Positions 34,945 through 46,369 of a stretch of 64,000 nt of DNA are shown here, piece after piece (within the stretch, counting starts at the first letter, position 1; every line of letters begins with the position of its first letter). The stretch spans positions 496,001-560,000 of the forward strand of contig NC_037324.1 of the NCBI RefSeq assembly GCF_000143535.2, given 5' to 3'. Origin of the DNA: Botrytis cinerea B05.10. Lineage: Eukaryota; Ascomycota; Leotiomycetes; Helotiales; Sclerotiniaceae. A program made the position numbers and the translations under genes. The notes under the pieces are model-generated. The model was not told the DNA's origin. It saw only the letters and a program-made list of their open reading frames with translations, and ran no database searches.

Positions 34945-36922
34945 ATGGCGCAAAGCGTCATGAGACGTCCAAGTCTCCGCCGATTTAAGCAAAGCACGGA
35001 TGGGTCATCATCCCCTCCTGCAAATCCTTCCTGTACACCCCCTTCCAGTTTTCGTGGTTCGTCGTATTTTACTTCAAAGGTAGTAAAGCGGGCAAAGAAG
35101 ACAAGCGAAGATTCGCCAAACTATTCATCTCCCTTGTCTTTCTGGACCAAGCGGAATTCTCCAGATATCGAAGAGAGTCCCCACGGAAGCACTATTGTAA
35201 ACAACCCTGATTCTACAGCAGGATCGAAGTCGCCAAGGAAAGACGTTCAAGACTGGAATATTACTAGGCTTTTTGATCCAATTCCCAGTGATTCCATTAA
35301 TCAAACCCCGGTGCAAGGTCCATCTCATAGCAACTCGGATTGGACTGAAACGAGAATCTTTGACACAAGACCAATTGTTCCACAGCAAGGAATTGACCCG
35401 CCCCGACCCGCCCGTGAAGGTTATGAATGGGTATGGTTTCCAGCAGGATATTGGGCTGAGCGTGAACTGCCAGCAATGCTCAGCATAACAAATCCAGAAG
35501 GACTTAGAAGTAGTAAAACTTTTTTCTTTTCAAGAGCCGCTGAGGGTACGAGCAACGATTCTGAGGGGTCCACCTCGCCAAAAGGCTCTCGAAGATTCTG
35601 GGGTAGCTTCTCTTCCAGAGTTGTCAAACAGTATTCAGGGCAATCGTTCAAAGGTTCCATCACCACCGCTATATCTTCAAGCAAAAGTGAGAAATTTTTG
35701 AATACCTTGCAATCGATCTCACCGACATACCCTCGAAGTACCTCTCCCTCGGTTGAATCCGAAGGGCTGTGTGGCAAGACAACGCGCAATAACCCTTTAA
35801 GACGCCATCTTGCAGTGCCCTTCAGTAAGAAGAAAAAGGCCGTATGTAATGACAACTTTTTTTATTATACATTTTGTTGACATCCGTACAGAAGCCTGAT
35901 GCGCCATCTGTTGCTTCTTCACGAGTCACGACATCTAGTCCTCAAACTGCACGGGTTCTCGAGGGGGCAATTGGCTACTTCGACACATACGGAGAGCAGC
36001 CAAACGCTACATCATCATCTTCAAACGCATCGATGGGATCGAAGCCCCGATGGAGATTTGGAACCCTTCCATGGCATCGAAGGCTATCAGACAATTCGAT
36101 GTCAGCCTCCAGCTCCATATGTGATCTATTGGCCGGAAAAACGCCAATGGGAACACCAAGATCCGATCAACGTTATGTTGGAGCAGCAGGAAAATCATAC
36201 GTGAAGGGTAACTGATACATTGTGGAGTAATATTTGATTCTCGATACTGACATCTCCAGTTGAAATATCGGACCCTGATGCACCTACTTTTTTGCCGTCT
36301 GTAAGTGTACTTATTAGCAATGTCTCCAGATGGAATGATTTGCGTTTCCAATAGTCACTACACACACTTCATCCATTCAAAACCACAACATTTAAGCTTG
36401 ACCAGACAATGCGGAACGTAAATTAACAATACGAACTAGGAAGCTCAACGTGTTGATACACCGCTTTGGTCCCCGAAGCGAGATCCACGGCGTGGCTTTC
36501 TTTCAAACATGTTTCCATACGAGAGTGAGCAAAAGCTGCCAGAGAAACACTCTAGTAGCACGACAAAACCGCGCCGTGATACGAACCGCTCGACTTTACG
36601 CAACTTGTTGAAAACGCCAACGAAGTTCATCCCAACCAGTCGTCATGGGTCACCAGATTTCGAAAGGCACTCTAAATCGAGACCTTCAACATCCATGAGA
36701 TCTTCTATGTCGCAACACTTCTCGAAAGCACATGCCTTTGAAATTAATGTTCCTGATCATTTACCTAACAGCCCCCTATGCCCCGCAAATCCTATGCATC
36801 CGAGCAAAGGCCAGGGAGTATGTCCGATGCATGGTCGCAATAGAACCCAGAGTCACTCGCCTAGTTTTAGCCGAAGTAGAACGCCTGATATCGAGATAAG
36901 AGTGACTGTAGATCAAGAGTGA
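34945..36922 (+). CDS. disordered Ser/Arg-rich protein, unrecognised
   Basis: Four exons: 34945..35841, 35892..36207, 36260..36300 and 36440..36922; predicted 578 aa. Each junction keeps the frame: GTATGT, GTAACT and GTAAGT donors with CAG/TAG acceptors. The third exon is only 41 bases. The start is the ATG of MAQSVMRRPSLRRFKQ. Mostly disordered Ser/Pro/Arg sequence. Ordered-looking islands are GYEWVWFPAGYWAERELPA at about 155-175, EGAIGYFDTYGEQP, and a basic WRFGTLPWHRRLSDNS block. The tail ends TPDIEIRVTVDQE. Many RRxS-type sequences could be kinase sites. No known domain recognised; probably an ascomycete-specific protein. Confidence 0.75.
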
Positions 36923-37347
36923 AAATGGACGATTCTAAGATAGGTTGCTGGATAGAGTTTCAGAGGGCCTTGTGGACTAATCACAGATATTGATTTGGCA
37001 CTGCAGTCCCTAGATTGATCGAGGTTCTACTGCATATTATTTTACTTCCTTCTTGTCGATAATGATTCTGGAATAGAGAATTATAATGATTTATGAACAA
37101 TTGTTGTTCGATCAGTATTAACGTATGCCTTCTATGTTTGTGATATCATTAATGATACGATAAAAAGGGTGAAGTTCAAGCAACCGAGAAATTTCAGTTC
37201 GCCTGTGGCCGAACTCGGCAACCGTATTTTCTTTTGGTTCGCGACAAGCTGTAATAGCTCACCTTCCAGCAATCTTGCTTCTTTTCTAATCTCGAAAACA
37301 AAAACGTAAGGCAATACCATCTTTTGACATCGATTCAATTGATCATC
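36923..37347. other. short intergenic stretch
   Basis: Between the disordered-protein gene and Cdc73; nothing coding seen. Confidence 0.6.
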
Positions 37348-38681
37348 ATGTCAGCTTCCGATCAAGATCCATTACTTCTCCTGCGACAATCGATAGCCTC
37401 AGAAAGTCCTTGCATACCCACTACCACAGAAGATGCAACATCCTCAGTAGACCTGAGTCTGGCAACAGCAACCTACCTCCACTTTACCTCACCCCTCCAA
37501 GTATCGATTCCATTCACGACAGCCACACGTTTCATCTCCTCGGACAAACCTGTGAATCTTCGCAGCATTTATTTTGCATGGCAGCAACGCGAACTAGCGA
37601 TCCCAGAATACAATGCATCATCGACGACACTGAGCGCGCAACTGGCGGCAGAGGGCGGCGCTGGTGGTGAAATCCAAAATTTGTCATTTGTGGAACGCTT
37701 GGATCTTATTACGTGGTTGGAGGGCGCGTCGGACGAATCGCAATATATCAAGCCCTTAGCTTCAGATACGTCAAATGCGACAGCTTCGGCGAAGGTTGCT
37801 TCTGGAGTAGCTGGGGGAATAGCACCAGTCACGAGTGGTATGGGAGGTAGACAGGGAAAGAATGTTGATCCTAGGTTAGCAGAGATCTACAATGGAGAAA
37901 GGAGGATGGGCGACAGGAATAGTGTGTTGAGGGGGATAAAACCTACGGTATGTGCTTGTCATTTTATGTTAATCTTAACAAGAACTAGGATTTTTGACGT
38001 TGAGGACTGACTTGTTGGATGTAGGATTTCTCTCATGTCCGCAAACTCGCATCTCCATTCCTCTCACGCAAATCTGCACATGCTGCCGCCCAAAATCTAG
38101 CAAACAACCCAGCACTCGCTCATAACCTTAAACCTGCCCGCCGCCCAGATCCCATCATACTTTTGTCACCATCCGCGTCTTCTATTCTTCGCATGTCTAA
38201 TATCAAATCGTTCCTCGAAGGCGGTGCATTCATTCCTTCAGATTCAGCAAGCTCCACCTCCAGTTCCTCGGCTTCAATTCTACATATTTCACGTTTCATA
38301 CCTTCCATAGATCCTGCGCGACCAATCCGTTTCATTATTGTTGACACACCAGAGCAATTCAAGCCGGAGTATTGGTCAAGAGTCGTAGCGGTCTTTACTA
38401 CAGGACAAGTTTGGCAATTCAAAAACTACAAATGGCCACAGCCTACAGATTTGTTCAGGAACACTCTAGGCTTGTTCGTAGGATTCAGAGGAGAAAGTCT
38501 ACCGGATACAGTCAAGGGATGGGGAAGTGGAGTTTTGGCTTCGCAAGTTGAAAGGTGGGCTCCACAAGCAGGCCCAGCCAGTAGATGGAGGGATAAAGAA
38601 GTTGTGGAGAATATCTGGAAGGCAATCGAGGGGAATATGAAGGCTAGAGGATGGAGACGAGATTCTGGTCCAGTCATTTGA
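37348..38681 (+). CDS. CDC73: Cdc73, Paf1 transcription-elongation complex subunit
   Basis: Two exons: 37348..37947 and 38025..38681, with a 77-base intron (GTATGT...TAG); predicted 418 aa. The amino part starts MSASDQDPLLLLRQSIASES and contains DKPVNLRSIYFAWQQRELAI, NLSFVERLDLITWLEGASD and NGERRMGDRNSVLRGIKPTDFSHVRK, all family blocks. The carboxyl Ras-like domain (about 265-415) has PIRFIIVDTPEQFKPEYWSRVVAVF, TGQVWQFKNYKW and GFRGESLPDTVKGWG. Cdc73 binds RNA polymerase II within Paf1C and promotes elongation-linked H2B ubiquitylation and H3K4 methylation. The Ras-like fold lacks GTPase motifs in the family. Confidence 0.95.
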
Positions 38682-39283
38682 GTCGGAGTGACTGAGGCCA
38701 TGGGACAGAAAATTGTACTAACGAGCGATTTAATGCGAATCAATAAAATCGGCGCTCAGGAGTTATTACTAGTTGATTTGGGAAGAAGAGTATTATGAGA
38801 TTCACTGAACCGGTAATGGTGGAGAACTTGTGCTGCATTTTACACACCTAGGTAGTCTATAGGAGGCGTAGAGGTTATGAAATTTGATCAATCGAAGGAC
38901 AACCAAATGAACTTGAATCAGTAAGGAGCTGATTCCGACAGTGTACTATACAGAAATATTAGAGGTGAATATAAAGAACGTTTGAATCTAGAACTTGCTG
39001 TATAAAGAAAATCGACCAGGTATCTATGCAATTTAAAAGTTTCGCTTCCCTTCATAAGTTTCAGGATCAGCTTTCTCGAATTTTAAAGTTCTCGGACAGA
39101 ATGGTCCTTTCCCTTTCATTCCCTAGGTTCCCTAATCCCGCGTCATAAGTTTTATACGAAAACAACTCAACATTCAACACATATTTTATTCTCAGATACA
39201 AGTGCCTGTTCAGAACATCGAGTTATCTTTCACAGTACCCCCGGGATACAATGTAATACTCCTTGCCAAAGGAACACTCCACG
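38682..39283. other. intergenic stretch
   Basis: Promoter side of the RBR ligase gene; no coding signal. Confidence 0.6.
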
Positions 39284-41365
39284 ATGATGGTGTTCTCGGG
39301 AATTCTCAAATCAACCAACCAAAACACTTCTCATCCTTCAGCCACAGCCACCCTGGATTCAACATCACAACAAACTGCAACTGCTTCTGATGATAAAAGC
39401 AAGAGTACCTCACCTACGGCGTCAGCGACAGCTGCATCTTTGATTGCGGACCCAGCGGGAAGCCCATATCTCCGAACGAAAGAAAACCTTCTACCCCTAG
39501 ATGCCGAAATACCCGATCTCCGCGAGTTAAACCACAGCCTCGAAGCGCTTGCGGCTATCTTCCCCGATGTTCAAGTCGAGGTGTTCCGCGAGATGCTCTC
39601 GAGCTTCGAAGAAGAATCTAGATTGGCTGTCGTGACGGAAGCTTTGCTTAAACATAAGATGAAATATGTGCGGGGACGATATAGGGTCGCGTCGAAGGAG
39701 AAGGAAAAAGAGAGGGCTGCTGGCATTGAAGATGAGAACAAGCTACGGGACTCGAAAGGGATTGTACCCGTGGAAGAGAAATTTAGATCTGAAGGATACA
39801 AGAAGGCTGTAAAGACAGTGGCATATCATGAATTTAAGGGTCTGCCACGGTCGACAATCAATGCGGTACTGGCGGAACGTAACCATTCGTATACTTTGGC
39901 TCGACCCACACTTGTCGATTTATCTTCGAAGTCTTGGCGATTTTCTATATCATCATTCTTCTCTCGTCGAAAACCCCTGACGGCAGTGGAAGCAGGGCAT
40001 CACCCTCTTGTGGTTTGGCAGTCAACTGGACAAGGGTCTATAGTACCAAGTATCAAGACTACGGGATCTCCGGAATTGGATAAAGAATTATTCGATTCTC
40101 TCATTACACCATTACAGGAACGAGCATTACTGGAACGAGAGGACAAAGATCACGCCTTAGCACTCGAAATAAATAACCACGAGGCGGAAGAACAGGAAGC
40201 TTTGCACGATTGTGAATGTTGTTATACCGCATATGCATTTGAGGAGCTCTCTGCTTGTGATATTGGAGGTCATTTTATATGTTTTCAATGTATCAGGCAT
40301 GCAGGCAACGAAGCCATTTTTGGACAAGGATGGCAGAGGAACATTGATCTCAATGGGGGAACATTAAGGTGCCTCGCGGCCATGGCAGGTGAGTGCACAG
40401 GATGTATTCCACAGGAGCTAGTGCGACGAGCCTTCTTGGAAGATAAGGGCGAAGAGATTCTACGGAAGCTGGACGAACGTCTTATTGAAGACAGTCTCCT
40501 GAAAACCGGACTGCCACTTATTCGTTGCCCATTCTGCAATTATGCCGAGATTGATGAGATTTATCTCCCAGAAGCTCAACAATCGTGGCGCTTGAAACGA
40601 CTTGGTCCCTCTTCTATCTACACTATTTTAATTGTGGTTTTGGGCGTTGGCATGATACCCTTCCTTTTACCTTTTTGCATTCTTTTTTCTTTCTTATTTT
40701 TATGCCTTTCCTCGAATCGCACATTTGGCGACTATGCTATGGATCAATTTAAAGAGTCTGTTATCCGTTTGCGTAGGAAGCAACATGGTCTCAAATTTGT
40801 CTGTCAAAATCAACGATGTGGAAGATCTTCCTGTATTTCATGCTCGAAAGCATGGAACGATATTCATATCTGTCACGAGTCTTCTTTACTTGCTCTAAGA
40901 ACGCAAGTCGAGCTTGCGATGTCCTCAGCGATTAAGCGAACTTGTCCACGCTGCAATACGTCATTTGTGAAGTCTTCGGGTTGCAACAAATTAACATGCG
41001 TTTGCGGTTATCAAATGTGTTATGTTTGTCGCAAGGACATTGGTTCTGGAGAGGGATATCGTCATTTCTGTGAACACTTTCGACCAAACGGTGGGAGACG
41101 TTGTACGGAGTGCTCGAAATGCGATCTATATCGATGTGAGGATGATGAGGTTGTGGTTAAGAAGGCTAAGGAAAAAGCAGAAAGAGAATGGCTGGACAAG
41201 GAAGGCGGAGGAATAGGTAGTGATGAAAAGGTTCGAAAAGTACTAGAGCAGAAATGGAAAAGGGGGAGAGATATTACTTGGTGGGAGGGCGAAGGGTGGT
41301 GGCAATGGAATTTGCCGAATAGTGAGCAAATACTTGATAGTTTGGTCGAAGGTGTTATCGAATGA
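39284..41365 (+). CDS. RBR (RING-IBR-RING) E3 ubiquitin ligase with membrane segment
   Basis: Single exon, 693 aa. The first in-frame ATG is 39284; the open frame extends upstream without ATG. Residues 1-60 are disordered. A CUE/UBA-like helical block lies around 80-135 (LEALAAIFPDVQVEVFREML). RING1 is at about 309-365 (CECCYTAYAFEELSAC...HFICFQCIRH). The IBR begins with CPFCNYAE near 412 and continues with CQNQRCGRSSCISC near 506. RING2 is at about 554-590 (CPRCNTSFVKSSGCNKLTC, then CGYQMCYVC), and the catalytic Cys is expected in CNKLTC. A strongly hydrophobic run at about 444-476 (IYTILIVVLGVGMIPFLLPF) sits inside the IBR, so the enzyme is probably membrane bound. The RING order resembles the RNF216/TRIAD3 group. 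RBR ligases form a Cys-thioester with ubiquitin; substrates unknown. Confidence 0.92.
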   Translation: MMVFSGILKSTNQNTSHPSATATLDSTSQQTATASDDKSKSTSPTASATAASLIADPAGSPYLRTKENLLPLDAEIPDLRELNHSLEALAAIFPDVQVEVFREMLSSFEEESRLAVVTEALLKHKMKYVRGRYRVASKEKEKERAAGIEDENKLRDSKGIVPVEEKFRSEGYKKAVKTVAYHEFKGLPRSTINAVLAERNHSYTLARPTLVDLSSKSWRFSISSFFSRRKPLTAVEAGHHPLVVWQSTGQGSIVPSIKTTGSPELDKELFDSLITPLQERALLEREDKDHALALEINNHEAEEQEALHDCECCYTAYAFEELSACDIGGHFICFQCIRHAGNEAIFGQGWQRNIDLNGGTLRCLAAMAGECTGCIPQELVRRAFLEDKGEEILRKLDERLIEDSLLKTGLPLIRCPFCNYAEIDEIYLPEAQQSWRLKRLGPSSIYTILIVVLGVGMIPFLLPFCILFSFLFLCLSSNRTFGDYAMDQFKESVIRLRRKQHGLKFVCQNQRCGRSSCISCSKAWNDIHICHESSLLALRTQVELAMSSAIKRTCPRCNTSFVKSSGCNKLTCVCGYQMCYVCRKDIGSGEGYRHFCEHFRPNGGRRCTECSKCDLYRCEDDEVVVKKAKEKAEREWLDKEGGGIGSDEKVRKVLEQKWKRGRDITWWEGEGWWQWNLPNSEQILDSLVEGVIE

Positions 41366-41996
41366 TTACTGGGCATAGGAGGTTATGATTTTTTGGGAAC
41401 ACGGGTATCGGTGGGTAATTCAATATTGGGACAGGCATACGGACGGGGGAAATAGGATAAGGATGTGTTGGAGCGGAGCGAGGGGGAGTTTTTTTGGGAC
41501 TCCAATTAGCGAGTGATATTGATTCCTAAGATAATGAGTAGTGTAGTACAGAATGGATAAGATCATGATTGGAATTACAATTGAGCTTAAGGGAAAATTT
41601 TGAAGTGTGAGGGAACTACCAAAAGCTTTGGTATGTAGTTTAACTGACTACTCGAGTACTGCTTGCTTTGCTTTTGAGCATGTGACATGGAGCTGAATTC
41701 CCCATGGAGACTACAGTCTTGGCGACCTAGCTTTACATAAGGTATTCGCTTTGGAGAGATTGGATATGATGATATAAGACAAGACAAGATGTACTAAAAG
41801 AGGTTCGATGTTTGATTTGAAGTTCATTAATGACATTTATTATTAGATCTAATTCGAATCAACTTATTCTATGCATATGCCTTTCCTAGCTAATGTAAAA
41901 TCAGCCTTATTCGAATAGTAAGTCCGTGCATGCAAGGCTAGCCATCAAGATATCATCTCAGCCTTCGCTCAAGGAGGTCCCGCACTCACTACAAAC
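41366..41996. other. intergenic stretch
   Basis: Promoter side of the Seh1 gene; nothing coding seen. Confidence 0.6.
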
Positions 41997-43253
41997 ATGT
42001 CTCCAAGTAGAGAAGTCACACCACCACCGCAGGAAGGATTTGCACTCCTGACCTCCACTCATCGCGATATCGTCGAAGCCAGCGCCTTCAACACCTACGG
42101 CACGCGCTTCGCAACCGGTTCCGCGGACGGCAAAATCAAGGTTTACAATCGCCATCACGACGGTTCGTGGATGCAATGCGATACATGGGGTGCGCATAAC
42201 GGCGGTGAAGTTCTACAATTGCAATGGCTACCACCTACTATCCATCCCAATCTCATCGCATCAATTGGCACCGACGGACGGTTTAAGTTGTGGGTGGAAG
42301 ATCCCACGTTGGCGCCGAATAAGGGACGCAGATTCAACTCGCACAATAACCGGCCCGTGTGGGAAACACGATCGCATACTCGCGCGCCGTTTTTGAGCTT
42401 TTCAATTAAACATCATGTGGAGAATAGACATACTTATATTGCGTTGGTGGATCGCGATGCGCAGTTGATCATATATGAGAATGAGGAGCCGGAGAATATG
42501 ACGGCGTGGACGGAACTCGATCGGGTGAATGTGTGCGAGAAGCCTGCGAGAGGAGAGGAGGTTAGCTTCAAGGTGGCTTTTGATCCGAATTTGGAGCCGT
42601 GTTATAGGGCTATTAGAGAGGGGGTCCCGAGAGATGCGCTGGGTTTGGTGGTCGCGAGTATGAATAAAGCGAGTATTTGGCGCACGAAGGAAATCTCGCA
42701 TACGGTCAGTCTGGGGAGTGCGAGTACGAAGGAACTTTATTTGGCAGCGGAGTTGAGGGGTCATAGGGGCTTGGTGAGGGATGTGACGTGGGCGGCGGGG
42801 AATATTAGGGGATGGGATGAAGTGGCTACGGCGTGTAAGGATGGGGTTGTGAGAGTTTTCCGCGTGGTGGCTGGGAAGGAGGGTGAGGGATTAGAGGGCA
42901 GAAGTAGTGATTTCGAGAAGGTACCGGAAAAAATCGTTGCGCGAAGTTCGGCGCAAATGACAATTGAGAATGGAGCAAAACCCGCACCTTCTGGTATCAG
43001 TGCAGGATTAGCAGGCCAAAGAACGAATCGAAGTAGACAACAAGAAGCTCAAGGTAGGGATGGAGCGGTAATTCATGCCGTGAAGGAGATTTCTAGGTTA
43101 GAAGCAGATCGAGCGCCAGTTTGGAAGGTAGAATTTGATGCAGATGGGCAACTACTGGGGTCTACGGGCGATGATGGAAAACTGATGATGTGGAGGAGAG
43201 AACCGACTGGCCTTTGGAGCAGAAGCGCAGAATTGGCGATGAATAGAGCGTGA
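41997..43253 (+). CDS. SEH1: Seh1, WD40 nucleoporin/SEA-complex subunit
   Basis: Single exon, 418 aa, ATG at 41997. WD40 repeats: HRDIVEASAFNTYGTRFATG with SADGKIKVYNRHHDGSW; VLQLQWLPPTIHPNLIASIG with DGRFKLWVED; HRGLVRDVTWAAGNIRGW with ATACKDGVVRVFRV; and a last repeat APVWKVEFDADGQLLGS with DDGKLMMWRRE. The end of repeat 1 with WxxCDTWGAHNGGEVLQL is typical of the Sec13/Seh1 pair. Seh1 is part of the Nup84 subcomplex of the nuclear pore and of the SEA/GATOR2 complex at the vacuole. Six blades plus one donated by a partner (Nup85) are expected in the family. Confidence 0.92.
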   Translation: MSPSREVTPPPQEGFALLTSTHRDIVEASAFNTYGTRFATGSADGKIKVYNRHHDGSWMQCDTWGAHNGGEVLQLQWLPPTIHPNLIASIGTDGRFKLWVEDPTLAPNKGRRFNSHNNRPVWETRSHTRAPFLSFSIKHHVENRHTYIALVDRDAQLIIYENEEPENMTAWTELDRVNVCEKPARGEEVSFKVAFDPNLEPCYRAIREGVPRDALGLVVASMNKASIWRTKEISHTVSLGSASTKELYLAAELRGHRGLVRDVTWAAGNIRGWDEVATACKDGVVRVFRVVAGKEGEGLEGRSSDFEKVPEKIVARSSAQMTIENGAKPAPSGISAGLAGQRTNRSRQQEAQGRDGAVIHAVKEISRLEADRAPVWKVEFDADGQLLGSTGDDGKLMMWRREPTGLWSRSAELAMNRA

Positions 43254-43826
43254 TGATTATCATGATCTCGATCCAAGGATAAATTGATCGGAACTAAAAA
43301 AAAAAAAATAACTACTCGGAGTATCAATGGAGTCTGGGGATTATTCAGAAAGATACCGTAGTTTTGGTTGGAGTTAGGAGTTGAGGGCGTTTTGATGAGA
43401 TGACTGAGCTTGGGTGGTTATGATAATGGAGATGTAAAATATATATATCTAGATGGCTTTAATATCCTCCCACAATATCAATTTCACGCATTATTCCACA
43501 ATTCCACCTTCACTCTTATCTGACTCCTTAAATACCTCGCGTAGATCCTTTTAGCCATTCTTAATTAATCCGCAATAAAAACCGTTGAAGCGGCATGCAA
43601 TCAACCCCACTAGCTTCGTCATCTCTTCCCCCTCAGCCCTGTCCCCCCACAATTTATGCGATATGAAATCGTGTCTTCTCAGCCTTGCGCAAGGCTGCTC
43701 CCCAAAATAAAAATAAAAACCACATCTCCCATCCACTTGCCATCATCCAATTCCTTTTCCTCCCCCTACCACCCCCCTCCAAATCATCCAATCAGAAATG
43801 CACCCCATCTCCCCCTCCCACCCATC
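43254..43826. other. intergenic stretch and Alg7 leader
   Basis: An in-frame upstream ATG at 43656 would add 57 residues to the Alg7 frame; the region is Pro/Ser-rich and is probably leader rather than protein. Confidence 0.5.
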
Positions 43827-45367
43827 ATGAAAAGCACATCTCCCACGCGCACGCGCTCCTCGCTCTCCCTCTCCGAATCGCTCTTCCACCTCTCCCTCAC
43901 CATCCTCTGTGTCTCCCTCCTCCTCAAAACCCTCTCGCGCGAAAATGGCGAACCCCTCATCGCCTCGCTCGCCTTCAGCGGCCTCGCTTTCTCCGCTACC
44001 TACAGCATGATTCGTTGGCTGGGCCCGACGTTCATGAAAGCAGGACTTAAGGGTAAAGATATGTCGAAGCGCGATAAGAAGGAGATTCCGGAAACCATGG
44101 GGGCGGTGTGCGCGGTGGTTTATCTGTTGATTATTATTGTGTTTATCCCGTTTCCGTTCTATAAGGATATTGTAGCGGCGACGAGCGGAGGCGGAAATAG
44201 GGATGTGGTTAGGGAAGGGGGCTTGGAGGCGGGATTGGGCATGGATGTAGAGAATGGGAGGTTTTTGCATAGGTTTCCGCATAGTAAGGTGAGCATTGCG
44301 AATTGTATAATGAGAGGGGGTATCTCGGCTGGAGAGATGGGAATTCTTTGGCTTCTGGTTTGAATTGGGAATTTCAATGGACATGTGTACTAACAGAAAA
44401 ATAGCTAGCATCCTACCTCTCCGCGGTCCTCTCCCTTCAATCCGTCGTCATCCTCGGAATCGGCGACGACCTTTTTGATATTCGCTGGCGCCACAAATTT
44501 TTCATCCCCGCCATCGCATCCATCCCCATCCTCATTGTCTACTTTGTCGATTTCGGCGTCACCCAAATCGTCATCCCCATCCCTCTGCAACCCTATCTCG
44601 GTGAGCTCTTCCAACTCGGTCCTCTCTACTACATCTACATGGCCTCAATCGCCATCTTCTGCCCCAACAGCATCAACATCCTCGCCGGCATCAACGGCAT
44701 CGAAGTCTCCCAATCCCTCATCATCGCCTTCCTCCTCGTCCTAAACGACACCCTGTATCTCCTAACCCCCTACCCCCACCCGGCAACCGACTCGCATCTC
44801 TTCTCCCTCTACATGCTCCTCCCCTTCATCGGCGTGTCCCTCGCCCTCCTCTCCCACAACTGGTACCCCTCCTCCGTCTTCGTCGGCGACACCTACTGCT
44901 ATTTCGCCGGCATGGTCTTCGCCATTTGCGGCATCCTCGGCCACTTCTCCAAAACCCTCCTGCTCCTGCTCATCCCCCAAACCTTCAACTTTCTCTACAG
45001 CGTCCCCCAACTCTTCCACCTAATCCCCTGTCCCCGCCACCGTCTCCCCTACTTCAACGCTAAAACAAATCTCCTCGAACCCTCCATCACCCCATGGCCT
45101 AGCCCGCCGAAAAAACACCAGCTTCTCCTCCTCTCCCTGCTGCATAAATTCTACCTCATCGATCTCAAATTCAATAGCGAGGGCGAGATAATAGAAAGTA
45201 GTAATTTCACGCTCTTGAATCTATGGCTCGTGTGGTTTGGTCCGCGCAGAGAAGATCGATTGGCCATGGAAATCTTGGGAATGCAGATGGTGTGTGGATT
45301 GATCGGATTGTTTGTTCGACATCGCTTGGCGCTGTTAATTTTTAAGAGTGATAATTTGAGCGTGTAG
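43827..45367 (+). CDS. ALG7: Alg7, dolichyl-phosphate GlcNAc-1-phosphotransferase
   Basis: Two exons: 43827..44288 and 44405..45367 (GTGAGC donor, CTAAC branch, TAG acceptor); predicted 474 aa. It transfers GlcNAc-1-phosphate from UDP-GlcNAc to dolichyl phosphate, the first step of N-glycan precursor synthesis in the ER membrane and the target of tunicamycin. Family marks: MIRWLGPTFMKAGLKGKDMSK, IPETMGAVCAVVY, the Asp-rich GIGDDLFDIRWRHKF, the loop NSINILAGINGIEVSQS, and NWYPSSVFVGDTYCYFAGM. The late region has FNFLYSVPQLF and PCPRHRLP, which is the loop that recognises GlcNAc in the family. About 10 membrane segments. Exon 2 has markedly C-ending codons. Confidence 0.95.
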
Positions 45368-46369
45368 ATTTAGGGGTATAGGTTGGTTTATATACGGGGA
45401 AGTGGAAAGACGAAATTGGGTATACATTGAACTCTTAAGATTCAGATCAAGGCGTATGTACGTATAGATGTATTCATATAAATAGACATTCACGAACTTT
45501 CGCAACATTACAATACAGCATGCTCATCCATATCATCATCGTATAGTACATTCGATTCATCATATCAAAAGCCTCCACCCTCCAAGAAGAAAGATGTTGA
45601 AAGTTTTAATTTTTTTTCAATTAAAAGATACGAGTGATCTCATCACTGCGTCAAGGTCTGTTTCCTCGCACGATCCGAGCACTACAAAGCCATCAATCCC
45701 CACCATTTCGAACCCCATGTCATGCATGTCGTCCCATTTCTCCATCTTATCCCAGAGATCCCCCCTATCATGAATATATCCATTTCAAAAGGATCGTGTC
45801 ATAGGACCATTTCAAGAACGAGTAGCATCCATACATAGCATTCGTCCCACTCACACCCAATCCTAACCACCCGTCCATCGATCCAAAAGCAAGCCATGAA
45901 AAAACAAGCCAGGAGTGATTACAACTCTCTTCTCAGAATTTTTTTTCCCACAGACCGATCAACCCATCCACACGAAATCATCGTCAATCATCAACAAAGA
46001 AACTACTCGTACAACAAAGTTTAGGTATGGTAGGTAAGGTATTTTGTTTTGCCATTGCCTGATGCAAAAAGAAAAAGAGTCCAGTTTTCCGAAAAAAACA
46101 AAAGTAATGATCAACTGTGATCAAGATGTAGAACAAAAAGAAAGAATTGAATAATCGAAGCAATTAAAACTTCTAAGACTCCACCCCAGTGTATTACGCC
46201 AGCTACGCCCCTGAACCTTATAAAAAGATCATAATCCCGATCCCATTTTGAACCCAAACCAAATGATACCATCCACCGGTCCCAAATTTTCATCAGCCGA
46301 AACCTCACGCCGGATTAGAAGGACAGATGAGGCAATAAAACACGCGTGGAGCGATATCTAAACTGTATG
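45368..46369. other. 1 kb convergent intergenic stretch
   Basis: 3' flanks of Alg7 (+) and the Set3-type gene (-). No coding signal. Confidence 0.6.

Noticed and set aside
36301..36329. 29-base intron ending at CTCCAG in the orphan gene
   Set aside because: Too short for splicing, and the following frame meets a stop at once; the acceptor at 36439 keeps the frame.
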